From Bradyrhizobium tropiciagri (GTDB taxonomy: Bacteria; Pseudomonadota; Alphaproteobacteria; Rhizobiales; Xanthobacteraceae): DNA of 64,000 bases. Shown one piece after another: positions 9,591 through 20,009 of this stretch. The notes below the pieces were generated by a model, which was given only the letters and a program-made list of their open reading frames with translations, was not told the DNA's origin and did no database searches. The position numbers and the translations under genes were made by a program. Each line of letters opens with the position of its first letter. Within the stretch, counting starts at the first letter, position 1. Location: NCBI RefSeq assembly GCF_018130545.1, contig NZ_JAFCKF010000001.1, positions 1,240,001 to 1,304,000 of the forward strand, in the 5' to 3' direction.

Positions 9591-10538
9591 GTGTTTGCCT
9601 ATATCGTGCGGCGGCTGTTCCTGATGCTCGTGACCCTGTTCGGGATCTCGGTCATCATCTTCGTGCTGCTGCGCGTCGTGCCGGGCAACATCGTCGACAT
9701 CCTGTTCGATGCCGCCGGCTTCGTCGATCCCGCCGACAAGGCCAATCTCGAGCGCGAGCTTGGCCTGAGCCAGCCGATCGTGATCCAGTATCTGCACTGG
9801 ATTGGCGGTCTTCTGCACGGCGACCTCGGCTATTCCTATGTCTCGGAGAAGCCGGCACTGGAGGAGATCCTGCCGCGGATTCCGATCACCGCGCGGCTCG
9901 CGGGGCTGGCGCTATTGTTCTCCGCCTCGATCGGCATTCCGCTCGGCGTGATCAGTGCCGTGCATCAGGGCTCGAAGCTCGATTATGCGCTGCGCGTCGT
10001 CAGCCTCAGCGGGCTGTCGCTGCCGTCGTTCTGGCTCGGCCTGTTGATCCTGATGGCCTCGGTGTCGCTGTTCGGCACCATGCCGATCTTCAATCCGAAC
10101 CCGAAGACCTGGCTCGAGGCGCTCAGCATCTATGCGGTGCCGGCGATGGCGGTCGGCTTCCGCAGCGCGGCGCTGACCATGCGCATCACCCGCTCCTCGA
10201 TGCTGGAGATCCTGCGCCAGGATTACATCCGCACCGCGCGCGCCAAGGGCGCCTCCGAGGCCTCGGTGAACTACCACCACGCGCTGAAGAACGCCGTGCT
10301 GCCGGTGATCACCGTGATCGGCATCGAAGCCGCCTTCCTGATCGGCGGGCTGATCGTGACCGAGACCGTGTTCAACATCCCCGGCATCGCCCGCTTCCTG
10401 GTCGAGGCGCTGCGCTGGCGCGACTACCCGATCGTGCAGAACCTCGTGATGTTCATCGCTGTGGTCGTCGTCGCGGTGAATTTCATCGTCGACATGCTTT
10501 ATGCGGCGATCGATCCACGTATCCGGTTCGGAGACTGA
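9591..10538 (+). CDS. ABC transporter permease, DppB type
   Basis: First inner-membrane permease of the importer, 315 residues with six predicted membrane segments. The N-terminal MFAYIVRRLFLMLVTLFGIS is the typical DppB/OppB start, and the EAA loop that docks with the ATPase is visible as TARAKGASEASVNYHHALKN. The start is GTG 9591 behind GGGAGAGAG. It lies 35 bp after the binding-protein gene and 4 bp before the second permease gene, so translation is probably coupled. Confidence 0.93.
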   Translation: MFAYIVRRLFLMLVTLFGISVIIFVLLRVVPGNIVDILFDAAGFVDPADKANLERELGLSQPIVIQYLHWIGGLLHGDLGYSYVSEKPALEEILPRIPITARLAGLALLFSASIGIPLGVISAVHQGSKLDYALRVVSLSGLSLPSFWLGLLILMASVSLFGTMPIFNPNPKTWLEALSIYAVPAMAVGFRSAALTMRITRSSMLEILRQDYIRTARAKGASEASVNYHHALKNAVLPVITVIGIEAAFLIGGLIVTETVFNIPGIARFLVEALRWRDYPIVQNLVMFIAVVVVAVNFIVDMLYAAIDPRIRFGD

Positions 10539-10542
10539 GCGC

Positions 10543-11435
10543 GTGGCGACGATCAACTTCGAAAGTGAATTGCGACGCGCCGGGGCCAACGCCACCGGCG
10601 GCTGGGGTCGGCTCGTCTTCCTGGCACAGCGCCATGTGCTCGGCACGATCGGCCTCGTCATCATGCTGCTGTTCGTGTTGACCGCGATCTTCGCCGACGT
10701 CATCAGCCGCTACGATCCGCTCACCGTCGATTCCGCGCATCGACTGGCCGCCCCCTCTGTGCTGCACTGGTTCGGCACCGATTCCTTCGGCCGCGACGTC
10801 TGGAGCCGCATCATCCATGGCGCGCGGATCTCGCTTGCGGTCGGTATCGGCTCCACGACGCTTGGCGCCACGCTCGGCGTGATCGTGGGTCTCGCCTCCG
10901 GCTATCTCTCCGGCTGGGTCGATCTCGTGTTCCAGCGCGTGACCGACATCCTGCAATCGCTGCCGCTGCTGGTGCTGGCGCTTGTGATGACCGCGGCACT
11001 CGGCCCGTCGCTGCCGAACGTGATCCTCGCCATCGCCATTCCCCTGATCCCGACCGTTGCCCGCGTGATCCGGGCCAACACGCTGGCACTGCGCGAGCAG
11101 CCGTTCGTCGAGGCTGCGAAGTCGATCGGCATGAGCGAGACGCGGATCGCGCTGCGACACGTGCTGCCGAACACTATCGCGCCGCTGATCGTGCTGGCGA
11201 CCGCGCAGCTCGGCTCGACCATCCTGACCGAGGCATCGCTGTCGTTCCTCGGCCTCGGCATTCCCGAGCCCTATCCGTCCTGGGGCCGGATGCTGTCGGA
11301 ATCCGCCGCCGAATATGTCCGCACCGCACCGTGGCTGGTGATCTTCCCCGGCATCGCGATCAGCCTCGCGGTGTTCGGCACCAATCTGTTCGGCGACGCG
11401 CTGCGCGACATCCTCGATCCGAGGCAGCGCGGCTG

Positions 11436-11436
<1 letters not shown>
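10543..11436 (+). CDS. ABC transporter permease, DppC type
   Basis: Second permease of the importer, 297 residues. The family-typical [20 protein letters not shown] membrane segment is followed by the [21 protein letters not shown] motif region that defines DppC/OppC proteins, and the EAA loop is [23 protein letters not shown] 10543 lies 4 bp after the previous stop with GGAG 9 bases upstream; the earlier ATG 10501 lies inside the preceding gene. The stop overlaps the ATG of the first ATPase gene by one base. It should form a heterodimeric channel with the upstream permease. Confidence 0.92.
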
Positions 11437-12445
<1,009 letters not shown>

Positions 12446-12449
<4 letters not shown>

Positions 12450-13438
12450 CCGAGCAGCGCCCGCTCCTCGAGGTCACCGATCTTGTCAAGCACTACGCGG
12501 TGCGCGGCGGCGTGCTGCGCCGGCAGGTCGGCACCGTACACGCGGTCGATGGCGTCAGCTTTGCGCTCGGCGCGGGCGAGACGCTCGGCCTGGTCGGCGA
12601 ATCCGGTTGCGGCAAGTCGACGGTGGCGCGCACCGTGCTGCGACTGGTCGAGCCGACCAGCGGCGCGATCAAGCTCGATGGTGAGGACATCGCGCCGCTC
12701 AGCAAGACCGCGCTGCGACCCTACCGCCGCTCGATGCAGATCGTGTTCCAGGATCCGTTTGCCTCGCTCAACCCGCGCATGACGGCCGGCGATATCGTTG
12801 GCGAGCCCCTCATCGTGCACGGCCTTGCGACCGGCGCGAAGAAGCAAGAACGCGTCGCTGAGCTGTTCCAGCAGGTCGGCCTCAGGCCCGACCAGATGAA
12901 GAACTTTCCGCACCAATTCTCCGGCGGCCAGCGCCAGCGCATCTGCATCGCGCGCGCACTGTCGCTCGGACCGCGGCTGATCGTCTGCGACGAACCGGTC
13001 TCGGCACTCGACGTCTCGATCCAGGCACAGGTGATCAATCTGTTGATCGACCTGCAACGCAAGCAGAATTTCTCCTATTTGTTCATCGCGCACGATCTCG
13101 CTGTGGTCGCCCACATCAGCCACCGCGTCGCGGTGATGTATCTCGGCCGCATTGTGGAGATCGCCGACAAACACGAGCTGTTTGCCAATCCGCGCCATCC
13201 CTACACCCAGGCGTTGCTCGCCTCGGTGCCGATAGCCGATCCCAAGGCCAAGCGAACCGCGCCGCTGATCGACGGCGACGTGCCAAGCCCGATCAATCCG
13301 CCCTCGGGCTGCGCATTCCACACCCGCTGCCGATACGCGATCGATCGCTGCAAGACCGAACGCCCCGTGCTGCAGGCGGCCGGCACCGCGCATCAAGTTG
13401 CGTGCTGGCTGAATGACGGGACGGGGCGGAGCGAGTAG
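12446..13438 (+). CDS. ABC transporter ATP-binding protein, DppF type
   Basis: Second ATPase and last gene of the importer operon, 330 residues. Walker [10 protein letters not shown], signature FSGGQRQR, Walker [13 protein letters not shown] and a DppF-like [10 protein letters not shown] segment are present, and the oligo_HPY C-terminus carries [14 protein letters not shown]. The gene overlaps the DppD-type gene by 4 bases. With the binding protein, two permeases and the partner ATPase the set is complete, so this is a functional stand-alone uptake system. A palindromic repeat (R3) follows immediately. Confidence 0.93.
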
Positions 13439-13443
13439 CCCCA

Positions 13444-13612
13444 CTGTCGTCCCTGCGAAAGCAGGGACCCATAACCACCGATCGAGGTTGTTGGAACAGG
13501 CTGTGGCCATAGCCCGGTGCAACGATCTCGATCGGTGGTTATGGGTCCCGGGTCGCGCTTCCGCCTTCGCTCGTTGAGCTACGGCGGACAAGTCGCTTGC
13601 CCGGGACGACAG
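13444..13612. repeat. Intergenic palindromic repeat R3 (GTCGTCC family)
   Basis: Starts TGTCGTCCC with an internal CCCTGC-GAAA-GCAGGG hairpin and ends GGGACGACA. Central arms reading GACCCATAACCACCGATCGAG and its reverse complement (near 13529-13549) pair over about 21 bases. It fills the gap between the convergent transporter operon (+) and carboxylase operon (-). It may serve as a bidirectional terminator or RNA stabiliser, which is inference. Confidence 0.8.
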
Positions 13613-13627
13613 CGGTTATGACAGCGG

Positions 13628-15607
13628 CTATGCCGCCGCCTCGATCTCCACGACGATCTTCCCCGTCGTCACCTGCTCGCCCTCGGCGACATCGATCGAC
13701 GACACCGTGCCCGCGACGCCGGCGGTGTGCACGTGCTCCATCTTCATCGCCTCCAGCGTCATCACCGGCTGACCGGCGGCGACCTTGTCGCCGGCTTTCA
13801 CCAGCACCGCGACAACCCGGCCGTTCATGGCAGCCCGGACCTTGCCGTCGCCGCCGGTGGCTGACGCGCTCTCGGGCGGCGCGAGCGTCAGATCGCGGGC
13901 CGACAGCGTGACACCACGGTGAAGGATGTAGAGCCGATCGCCATCGCGCAGGAAACTGGCCTGCTCCATCACGCCATCGTGGTGGAAGCGGATGCTGTCT
14001 CGATCGAGCTCGTCGATCACGAAACCGAAGCGATCGCCATTGCGCGTCGCGACATAGCTGCCGTCGCGCTCGCGGACGATCTCGATCTCTTGCACGCCGT
14101 GGCCGAGATCGATCCGCAGGCCGAGCGGGAATGTCGCGGCCAGCGACCGGCCGCGTTGCCATGGCGACGCGTGCGGATTGGTGACGTAGAGCAGCAATCC
14201 CGCGAGCGCGAGATCGCCGCCGCGATCCAGCCGCGGCGCCAGCAGCGCCTCGCGATTATTGCCTATGAAGGCCGTGGTCGCCTCGCCCTTGGCAAACACC
14301 GGATGGCGCAGGCAGTCGATCAGGAAGCCCTGATTGGTGGTGACGCCAAAGGCTGTGACCTGCTCCAGGGCACAGATCAACTTGCCGCGCGCCTCGTCGC
14401 GGGTCGCACCATGGCTGATGACCTTGGCGATCATCGAATCGTAGAACGGCGGAATCTCCGAACCGGACTGCAATGCGTGCTCGACGCGGATGCCGTCAGG
14501 CATCTGCCACCGCGCCATCGTACCGGATTGCGGCATGAAGTCATGCCCGGCGTCCTCCGAGCACAACCGCACCTCAATGGCATGGCCGGAGAAGGTGATG
14601 TCCTCCTGCCTCACGCCGAGCGGCTCGCCGCGGGCGACGCGAAGCTGCAGTTCGACGAGATCGAGCCCGGTGATCGCCTCGGTGACGGGATGCTCGACCT
14701 GAAGGCGCGTGTTCATCTCCATGAAGTAGAAATTGCCGGCGCGATCGAGCAGGAATTCCAGCGTTCCCGCCCCCTCATAGCCAATCGCCTTGACCGCCTG
14801 AACGGCGACCGCGCCCATCCGCGCGCGCAGCTCCGGCGTGACCGCGGGCGACGGCGCCTCTTCGATCAGCTTCTGATGCCGCCGCTGCACCGAGCAATCG
14901 CGCTCGCCGAGATGGATGGCGTTGCCATGGCGATCGCCGAACACTTGAATCTCGATATGACGGGGATCGACGATCGCGCGCTCGAGGATGACGGTGGGAT
15001 CGCCAAACGCGCCCTGCGCCTCCGATCGCGCGCTGCGCAGCGCATCGGGAAACGCCGCGGCATCCGCGACCAGCCGCATGCCGCGGCCGCCGCCGCCGGC
15101 GACCGCCTTGATCATGACAGGGAAGCCGATTGTCTTCGCTTCCGCCAGCATCACAGCATCGCTCTGGTCGGCGCCTTGATAGCCGGGCACGCAGGGCACG
15201 CCGGCCTTCTGCATGATGTCCTTGGCTCCGGCCTTGTTGCCCATCGCAAGGATCGCTTCCGGCGACGGGCCGATGAACACCAGCCCCGCTTCGCGGCAGG
15301 CCTGCGCAAAGTCTTCGTTTTCGGCGAGGAAGCCATAGCCGGGATGCACCGCGCTGGCGCCGCTTGCCTTGGCAGCTGCGATGATTGCGTCGATCTTCAG
15401 ATAGGATTGCGCCGGCAGCGCCTCGCCGATCCGCACCGCCTGGTCGGCCTCACGCACATGCAGAGCGTCGCGGTCAGCATCGGAATAGACCGCAACGACG
15501 CCATAGCCGAGCCGCCGCGCCGAGCGCATGATGCGCAGCGCGATCTCGCCGCGATTGGCGACCAGGACCTTGAAGAATGGCGTCCGCTTCACGATGCTAC
15601 CGCTCAT
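13628..15607 (-). CDS. Acyl-CoA carboxylase alpha subunit (biotin carboxylase + biotin carboxyl carrier)
   Basis: Biotin-containing subunit of a methylcrotonyl/geranyl/propionyl-type acyl-CoA carboxylase, 659 residues, the usual size for such fused subunits. Residues 10-455 form the biotin carboxylase with its ATP-grasp domain (KVLVANRGEIALRIMRSARR, then GGGGRGMR). A linker domain follows, then a C-terminal biotinyl domain with EAMKME, Lys about 622 being the biotinylation site. ATG 15607 overlaps the TGA of the carboxyltransferase gene by 4 bases. A longer in-frame extension to 15985 lies wholly inside that gene and is not used. The partner subunit and a CoA ligase are encoded just upstream, so the enzyme probably works in catabolism of a branched or unsaturated acyl-CoA. 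Confidence 0.92.
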   Translation of the reverse strand: MSGSIVKRTPFFKVLVANRGEIALRIMRSARRLGYGVVAVYSDADRDALHVREADQAVRIGEALPAQSYLKIDAIIAAAKASGASAVHPGYGFLAENEDFAQACREAGLVFIGPSPEAILAMGNKAGAKDIMQKAGVPCVPGYQGADQSDAVMLAEAKTIGFPVMIKAVAGGGGRGMRLVADAAAFPDALRSARSEAQGAFGDPTVILERAIVDPRHIEIQVFGDRHGNAIHLGERDCSVQRRHQKLIEEAPSPAVTPELRARMGAVAVQAVKAIGYEGAGTLEFLLDRAGNFYFMEMNTRLQVEHPVTEAITGLDLVELQLRVARGEPLGVRQEDITFSGHAIEVRLCSEDAGHDFMPQSGTMARWQMPDGIRVEHALQSGSEIPPFYDSMIAKVISHGATRDEARGKLICALEQVTAFGVTTNQGFLIDCLRHPVFAKGEATTAFIGNNREALLAPRLDRGGDLALAGLLLYVTNPHASPWQRGRSLAATFPLGLRIDLGHGVQEIEIVRERDGSYVATRNGDRFGFVIDELDRDSIRFHHDGVMEQASFLRDGDRLYILHRGVTLSARDLTLAPPESASATGGDGKVRAAMNGRVVAVLVKAGDKVAAGQPVMTLEAMKMEHVHTAGVAGTVSSIDVAEGEQVTTGKIVVEIEAAA

Positions 15608-17220
15608 GGCCGCGCCACCGAGAACTGCATGCGCTGCGGGGTGCGTGCCTCGGCCTCGCGGCAGATCGAAAGCACCTCTGACAGCACCGTCCGCGTATCG
15701 CGCGGATCGATCACGCCGTCGTCGAGCACCCGGGCGCTGGTCGAGAACACATCCATCTGGCCGTCGAACACGCCCGTGATCTGCGCCTTCATCACCTCCA
15801 ACTTCTCCTTCTCGATCGGCCTGCCGCGCCTGATAGCGGCGGCTTCGGTGACGATCGCCATGGTTTCGGCAGCCTGCTCGCCGCCCATCACGGCGGTCTT
15901 GGCATTCGGCCAGGAGAAGCAGAAGCGCGGATGAAAGCCGCGGCCGCACATGCCGTAATTGCCGGCGCCGAACGAGGCGCCGCAATACAGCGTGATCTGC
16001 GGCACCGTCGCCGAGGTCACCGCCTGGATCATCTTCGAGCCATGCTTGATCATGCCGGCCTCTTCATAGGCTTTGCCCACCATGTAGCCGGTGGTGTTGT
16101 TCATATAGAGGATCGGCGTGCGCGACTGGCAACAGGCCTGGATGAAATGCGTCGCCTTGTTGGCGCCGGGCACATCGAGCGGACCATTGTTGGTGATGAT
16201 ACCGATCGCCTGGCCGTGGATGCGGGCATGGCCGCAGACCGTCGCAGGGCCGTAATTGGCACCGAATTCGGTGAAGTCGGAATCGTCGATGAAGCGCGCG
16301 ATCGCCTGGCGCATGTCGACGGGACGCTTGTGGTCCATCGGCATGATGCCGAGGAGTTCTTCAGCGTCGTAGCGCGGCGGCTTGAACGCAGCTGGCTCGG
16401 ACGACGGACGATCCCAAGGCAGCTTGGCCATGATCTCGCGCGCGATACGCAACGCGTCGCGATCATCCTCGGCGAGATAGTCGCCAAGGCCGGAAATCGA
16501 GGTGTGCATCTCGGCGCCGCCGAGCTCCTCCTCGGTCGCGATCTCGCCGGTGGCGGCCTTGAGCAACGGCGGCCCGGCGAGGAAGGCGCGGGTGCGGCCG
16601 CGCACCATCACGATGTAATCGGAAAGCCCGGTCTGGTAGGCACCGCCCGCGGTCGAGGAGCCGTGGGTGACGGTGACGACAGGAAGCCCCGCCGCCGAGA
16701 GCCGCGCCAGATTGCGAAAAATGTTGCCGCCGCGGACGAAGTCCTCGACGCGATACCGCAGCAGATTGGCGCCGGCGCTCTCGACCAGCTGCACATAGGG
16801 CAGCTTGTTCTCCAGCGCGAGTTCCTGAACTCGCAGCGTCTTGTCGAGGCCGTAAGGCTGCAGCGCGCCGGCGTCGATGCCGGCATCATTGGCGCTGACC
16901 ATGCAGCGGATGCCGGAAACAAAGCCGATGCCGGCGACCAGCCCGCCGCCGGGCACGCTCTTGTCCGCATCAGCCACGTCGAACATGTAGCCGGCGAGCG
17001 TCGACAGTTCGAGGAAGGGCGAACCGGGATCGAGCACCAGCGCGACGCGTTCGCGCGGCAACAGCTGGCCGCGCTTGTGGAAGCGGTCCTTGGCCGCGGC
17101 CGACGCCGCGCGCGTCCGCTCCTCCAGCCCCCGCATCCGGGCGATCAGCGCCAGCATGCCGTCGCGATTGCCTTGGAAGCCGGCGCTGCCGGTGGAAATC
17201 GTGTTCTCGATGATGGCCAC
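15604..17220 (-). CDS. Acyl-CoA carboxylase carboxyltransferase (beta) subunit
   Basis: Carboxyltransferase partner of the downstream biotin subunit, 538 residues (MCC-beta and geranyl-CoA carboxylase beta are about 535). The N-half crotonase domain contains GSSTAGGAYQTGLSDY and LAGPPLLKAATGE; the C-half contains NNTTGYMVGKAYEEAGMIKHG and SFGAGNYGMCGRGF, which form the second glycine loop. FHKRGQLLPRERV and LGGAEMH resemble my memory of the geranyl-CoA carboxylase branch more than classical MCC, but I cannot settle this by eye. The start is GTG 17220, whose first base is the last base of the ligase stop (TAGTG). It is the second gene of a three-gene operon. Confidence 0.9.
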   Translation of the reverse strand: MAIIENTISTGSAGFQGNRDGMLALIARMRGLEERTRAASAAAKDRFHKRGQLLPRERVALVLDPGSPFLELSTLAGYMFDVADADKSVPGGGLVAGIGFVSGIRCMVSANDAGIDAGALQPYGLDKTLRVQELALENKLPYVQLVESAGANLLRYRVEDFVRGGNIFRNLARLSAAGLPVVTVTHGSSTAGGAYQTGLSDYIVMVRGRTRAFLAGPPLLKAATGEIATEEELGGAEMHTSISGLGDYLAEDDRDALRIAREIMAKLPWDRPSSEPAAFKPPRYDAEELLGIMPMDHKRPVDMRQAIARFIDDSDFTEFGANYGPATVCGHARIHGQAIGIITNNGPLDVPGANKATHFIQACCQSRTPILYMNNTTGYMVGKAYEEAGMIKHGSKMIQAVTSATVPQITLYCGASFGAGNYGMCGRGFHPRFCFSWPNAKTAVMGGEQAAETMAIVTEAAAIRRGRPIEKEKLEVMKAQITGVFDGQMDVFSTSARVLDDGVIDPRDTRTVLSEVLSICREAEARTPQRMQFSVARP

Positions 17221-18818
17221 TAGGCGCGCTCCACAAAATACTCGCTATATTGCTGCCGCAGCTCGACCTTGCGCAGCTTTCCGGTCGCGGTCATCGGCAT
17301 CTCGTCGAGAATACGCACCAGCTTCGGCACCTGGAAGCCGCCGAGATGCTTTCGGCAATGCGCCTCGATGCCGGCCTCGTCGGCCACCGCCCCAGGCTTC
17401 AGCTTGACGAAGGCGGAGACTGCCTCGCCCCATTGCGGATGTGGCAAGCCGACCACGGCAGCGTTCTGCACGGCCGGATGCGCCAGCAGCGTCTCCTCGA
17501 TCTTGACCGAGGCGACGTTCTCGCCGCCCGACTTGATCATGTCCTTCTTGCGATCGAGGAACAGCACCTCACCATTGGCGTCGATCAGCGCGAGATCGCC
17601 GGTGTGGTGCCAGCCGAACTTGCGCGCCTCCTCGGTCGATTTGGTGTCCTTGTAATAGCCCATCATCACGTTGGGCCCCCGATGCACCAGCTCGCCGATC
17701 TCGCCGCGCGGCAACAGGTTGCCGTTGTCGTCCATGATCGCGGTCTCGTTGACAATCAGCGACTCGCCCCAATAATTGCCGAAACGATTGAGCTGCACCT
17801 CGGGCCGCGACATCGTGGTCGCCGGGTACATCTCGGTCTGGCCGCTGGACAGCACGAAGTTCGGGCAGAGATCGGCAATCGCGCGTTCGAGCAGCGGCTT
17901 GCCCATCGGCGCCATGGTGTAGATACAACAACGCAAGCCAGAGAGGTCGTAGTCGCGCCGCCGCGGGTGATCGAGGATCGCCTGGTACATCAAGGACAGG
18001 CCGACGAACACCGTGAGCCGGTCGCGGACGATCGCTTCCATGCAGACCACCGGATCAAAGCCGCGCATCAGTGCCATGCGGCCGCCGACCGAGAGATAGC
18101 TGAGCAGCAGCACATGGCCGGCGCAGTGGAACAGCGGAAACTGCCCGGTGATCCCGTCGTCGCGCGACAGCTGCATCTCGATGCAGTTGCTCATCACGGC
18201 CATGACCACGGCGAGGTGGCAATGCATCGCGCCCTTCGGCCGCGAGGTCGTGCCCGAGGTGTAGATGATCATCGCAAGATCGCGATCGTTGATATCGATT
18301 TCAGGCTCGATGTCGGATTGTCCCGTCAGCAGGCCGTTAAACTCCTGCAATCCGGTCTTGCCGGCATTGCCGGTCAGGTCGATTGCGATCATCTCCATGC
18401 CGCGGGCTTCCAGCGCCGCGCGCCGGTCGGCCTGAGCGTGGAGGTTGTCGTCGATGACCGCAAAGCGCACCTCGGCATGGCCGAGGATGTAGTCCATATC
18501 GGTCGGGCTGAGCATGGTATTGATCGGCACCCAGACGAGACCGGCACGATGGATGCCGAACAGCGCTTTGACGAACTCGACGGAGTTGTTGCAGATGGTC
18601 GAGATCTTCTCACCCGGCTTCAGCCCACGCTGCACCAGGTGATTGGCGAAGCGATTAGCGTCGCGCTCGAGCTCGGTGAAAGTGACCTGCCTGCCGCCAT
18701 CGGTCAGCGCGACGCGATCCGGAAACCGCCGCGCGGCGCGCTTCAGCAGATCGCCGATCGCGACCCGCCCGATGCGGCCCGGCCCGGTCACGCCGCCGGT
18801 TGCTGCGAGATTGTCCAT
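17220..18818 (-). CDS. AMP-dependent acyl-CoA synthetase, first gene of carboxylase operon
   Basis: Class I adenylate-forming CoA ligase of 532 residues. Motifs IIYTSGTTSRPKGAM (A3), SSGQTEMYP (A5-like), the GWHHTGDLALID region with DRKKDMIKSGGENV, and the C-terminal TATGKLRKVELRQ lysine are all present. ATG 18818 has a near-perfect AGGAGGAA ribosome binding site. It should supply the CoA thioester carboxylated by the enzyme encoded by the next two genes, an inference from gene order and translational coupling (one-base overlap). The palindromic repeat R4 separates it from the upstream BKACE gene on the same strand. Confidence 0.92.
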   Translation of the reverse strand: MDNLAATGGVTGPGRIGRVAIGDLLKRAARRFPDRVALTDGGRQVTFTELERDANRFANHLVQRGLKPGEKISTICNNSVEFVKALFGIHRAGLVWVPINTMLSPTDMDYILGHAEVRFAVIDDNLHAQADRRAALEARGMEMIAIDLTGNAGKTGLQEFNGLLTGQSDIEPEIDINDRDLAMIIYTSGTTSRPKGAMHCHLAVVMAVMSNCIEMQLSRDDGITGQFPLFHCAGHVLLLSYLSVGGRMALMRGFDPVVCMEAIVRDRLTVFVGLSLMYQAILDHPRRRDYDLSGLRCCIYTMAPMGKPLLERAIADLCPNFVLSSGQTEMYPATTMSRPEVQLNRFGNYWGESLIVNETAIMDDNGNLLPRGEIGELVHRGPNVMMGYYKDTKSTEEARKFGWHHTGDLALIDANGEVLFLDRKKDMIKSGGENVASVKIEETLLAHPAVQNAAVVGLPHPQWGEAVSAFVKLKPGAVADEAGIEAHCRKHLGGFQVPKLVRILDEMPMTATGKLRKVELRQQYSEYFVERA

Positions 18819-18834
18819 GTGATTCCTCCTGCCT

Positions 18835-18919
18835 CGTCATTGCGAGGAGCGAAGCGACGAAACAATCCACGCTTTCTTCGTGCGGTTGGATGGATTGCTT
18901 CGCTGCGCTCGCAATGACG
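18835..18919. repeat. Intergenic palindromic repeat R4 (CATTGCGAGGAGCG family)
   Basis: Begins CGTCATTGCGAGGAGCGAAG and ends with the inverted GCTCGCAATGACG; inner arms CAATCCA and TGGATTG pair. It lies between two co-directional catabolic genes (BKACE and the CoA ligase) and so probably inside one transcription unit. Nearly the same element is R8 at 32132-32218. Confidence 0.85.
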
Positions 18920-18930
18920 GCTGGCGTAGT

Positions 18931-19797
18931 CTAGTGCCTCACTCCAAAGATCTGCCGCGCCTCCGCGGGGCTTGCAATCTCGCGCCCCGCACGCCGCGCG
19001 CAGGCGGCGAGGCCTTCGACGAGCTGCCCGTTCGACGTCACCTTGGTGCCGTCTGCGAGATAGAACGTATCCTCGAGCCCGCTGCGCAGATGGCCACCCA
19101 GATCGGCGGCGCGCTGATGCAGCGGCCAGATCTCGGCGCGGCCGATCGCGGTGACCTGCCAATGCGCGTCCGGCGCCTTCAGCTTGAGCAGGATCGGCAG
19201 CAATTCCGGATCGGCCGGCATGCCCGAGGCGACGCCCATCACGAAATTGTATTCGAGCGGGCCGGAATACATCCCGGTTTGCCGGTACATGCCGACGCAA
19301 CGCACGATGCCGACGTCGAAGCATTCGAATTCCGGGATCGTGCCGGCCGCCTTCATCACGTCGAGATAGTCCTGCACTTTCTCGACCGCGTTATCGAACA
19401 TCATCGGCGGCCAGGCCCAGGTGTTGTCGGCCTTGACCTTCAGATAATTCAGCGAGCCGGCATTGCAGGCCGCGATCTCGGGCCTGGTCTCGCGCACGCA
19501 ATCGAGCGCGCCCTGGTAGTTCGGGCCTGAGGTGCCGGTGGTGTGATTGATGATCACGCCGGGGCAGGCCTCGCGGATCGCCTGCTGGATCTCCTTGCTG
19601 ACGCCGACGTCCCATGACGGCAGGTGGCCTTTGTTCGGCTCCTGCTGGCGCAGATGGATGTGCATGATGCTGGCGCCGGCGTTGAAAGCCGCCTTGGCCT
19701 CGCGCGCCATCTGTTCCGGCGTCACCGGGACATTGTGCTGCTTCGGGTCGGTCAGCACGCCGTTCAGCGCGCAGGTAATGACGGCCTTGTCGCTCAT
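18931..19797 (-). CDS. Beta-keto acid cleavage enzyme (BKACE, former DUF849)
   Basis: Member of the 3-keto-5-aminohexanoate cleavage enzyme (Kce)-like superfamily, 288 residues. These zinc enzymes condense a beta-keto acid with acetyl-CoA and split it to acetoacetate and a new CoA ester. The zinc-binding MHIHLR motif lies near residue 45; NHTTGTSG and the RVGLED-like ending (SGLEDTFYLADGT) are also family features. ATG 19797 is chosen as the start of the conserved MSDKAVITCALNG; upstream in-frame codons lack homology-like sequence. The chain ends with QIFGVRH. With the carboxylase, ligase and dehydrogenases nearby it fits a carboxylic-acid breakdown route. The substrate is not predictable. 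Confidence 0.9.
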   Translation of the reverse strand: MSDKAVITCALNGVLTDPKQHNVPVTPEQMAREAKAAFNAGASIMHIHLRQQEPNKGHLPSWDVGVSKEIQQAIREACPGVIINHTTGTSGPNYQGALDCVRETRPEIAACNAGSLNYLKVKADNTWAWPPMMFDNAVEKVQDYLDVMKAAGTIPEFECFDVGIVRCVGMYRQTGMYSGPLEYNFVMGVASGMPADPELLPILLKLKAPDAHWQVTAIGRAEIWPLHQRAADLGGHLRSGLEDTFYLADGTKVTSNGQLVEGLAACARRAGREIASPAEARQIFGVRH

Positions 19798-20009
19798 GGG
19801 TCTCTCATCCGGTTGCAGCGCACCTGCGCCGCTGATTTTCCCATGATGAGAAATTTGCCTTCGCACCATCTTGCGTTGACTGGCTAAGTCGATGCGTTCA
19901 CGACACAATCCGCCGTCAGCCGGTTAACACAAGACGCCAGGACCATATCGCGCCTAGCCTTGCTGCAAGCAATAGCGGCGCAACAAGCCGGCATCACGGG
20001 GAGAACGTC

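Noticed and set aside
13919-15934. 671-codon plus-strand frame opposite the biotin carboxylase
   Set aside because: Antisense to a conserved enzyme, no motifs, low-complexity Arg/Ala/Asp sequence.
17250-18917. 555-codon plus-strand frame opposite the CoA ligase
   Set aside because: Shadow of the ligase; His/Arg/Asp-rich with no recognisable domain.
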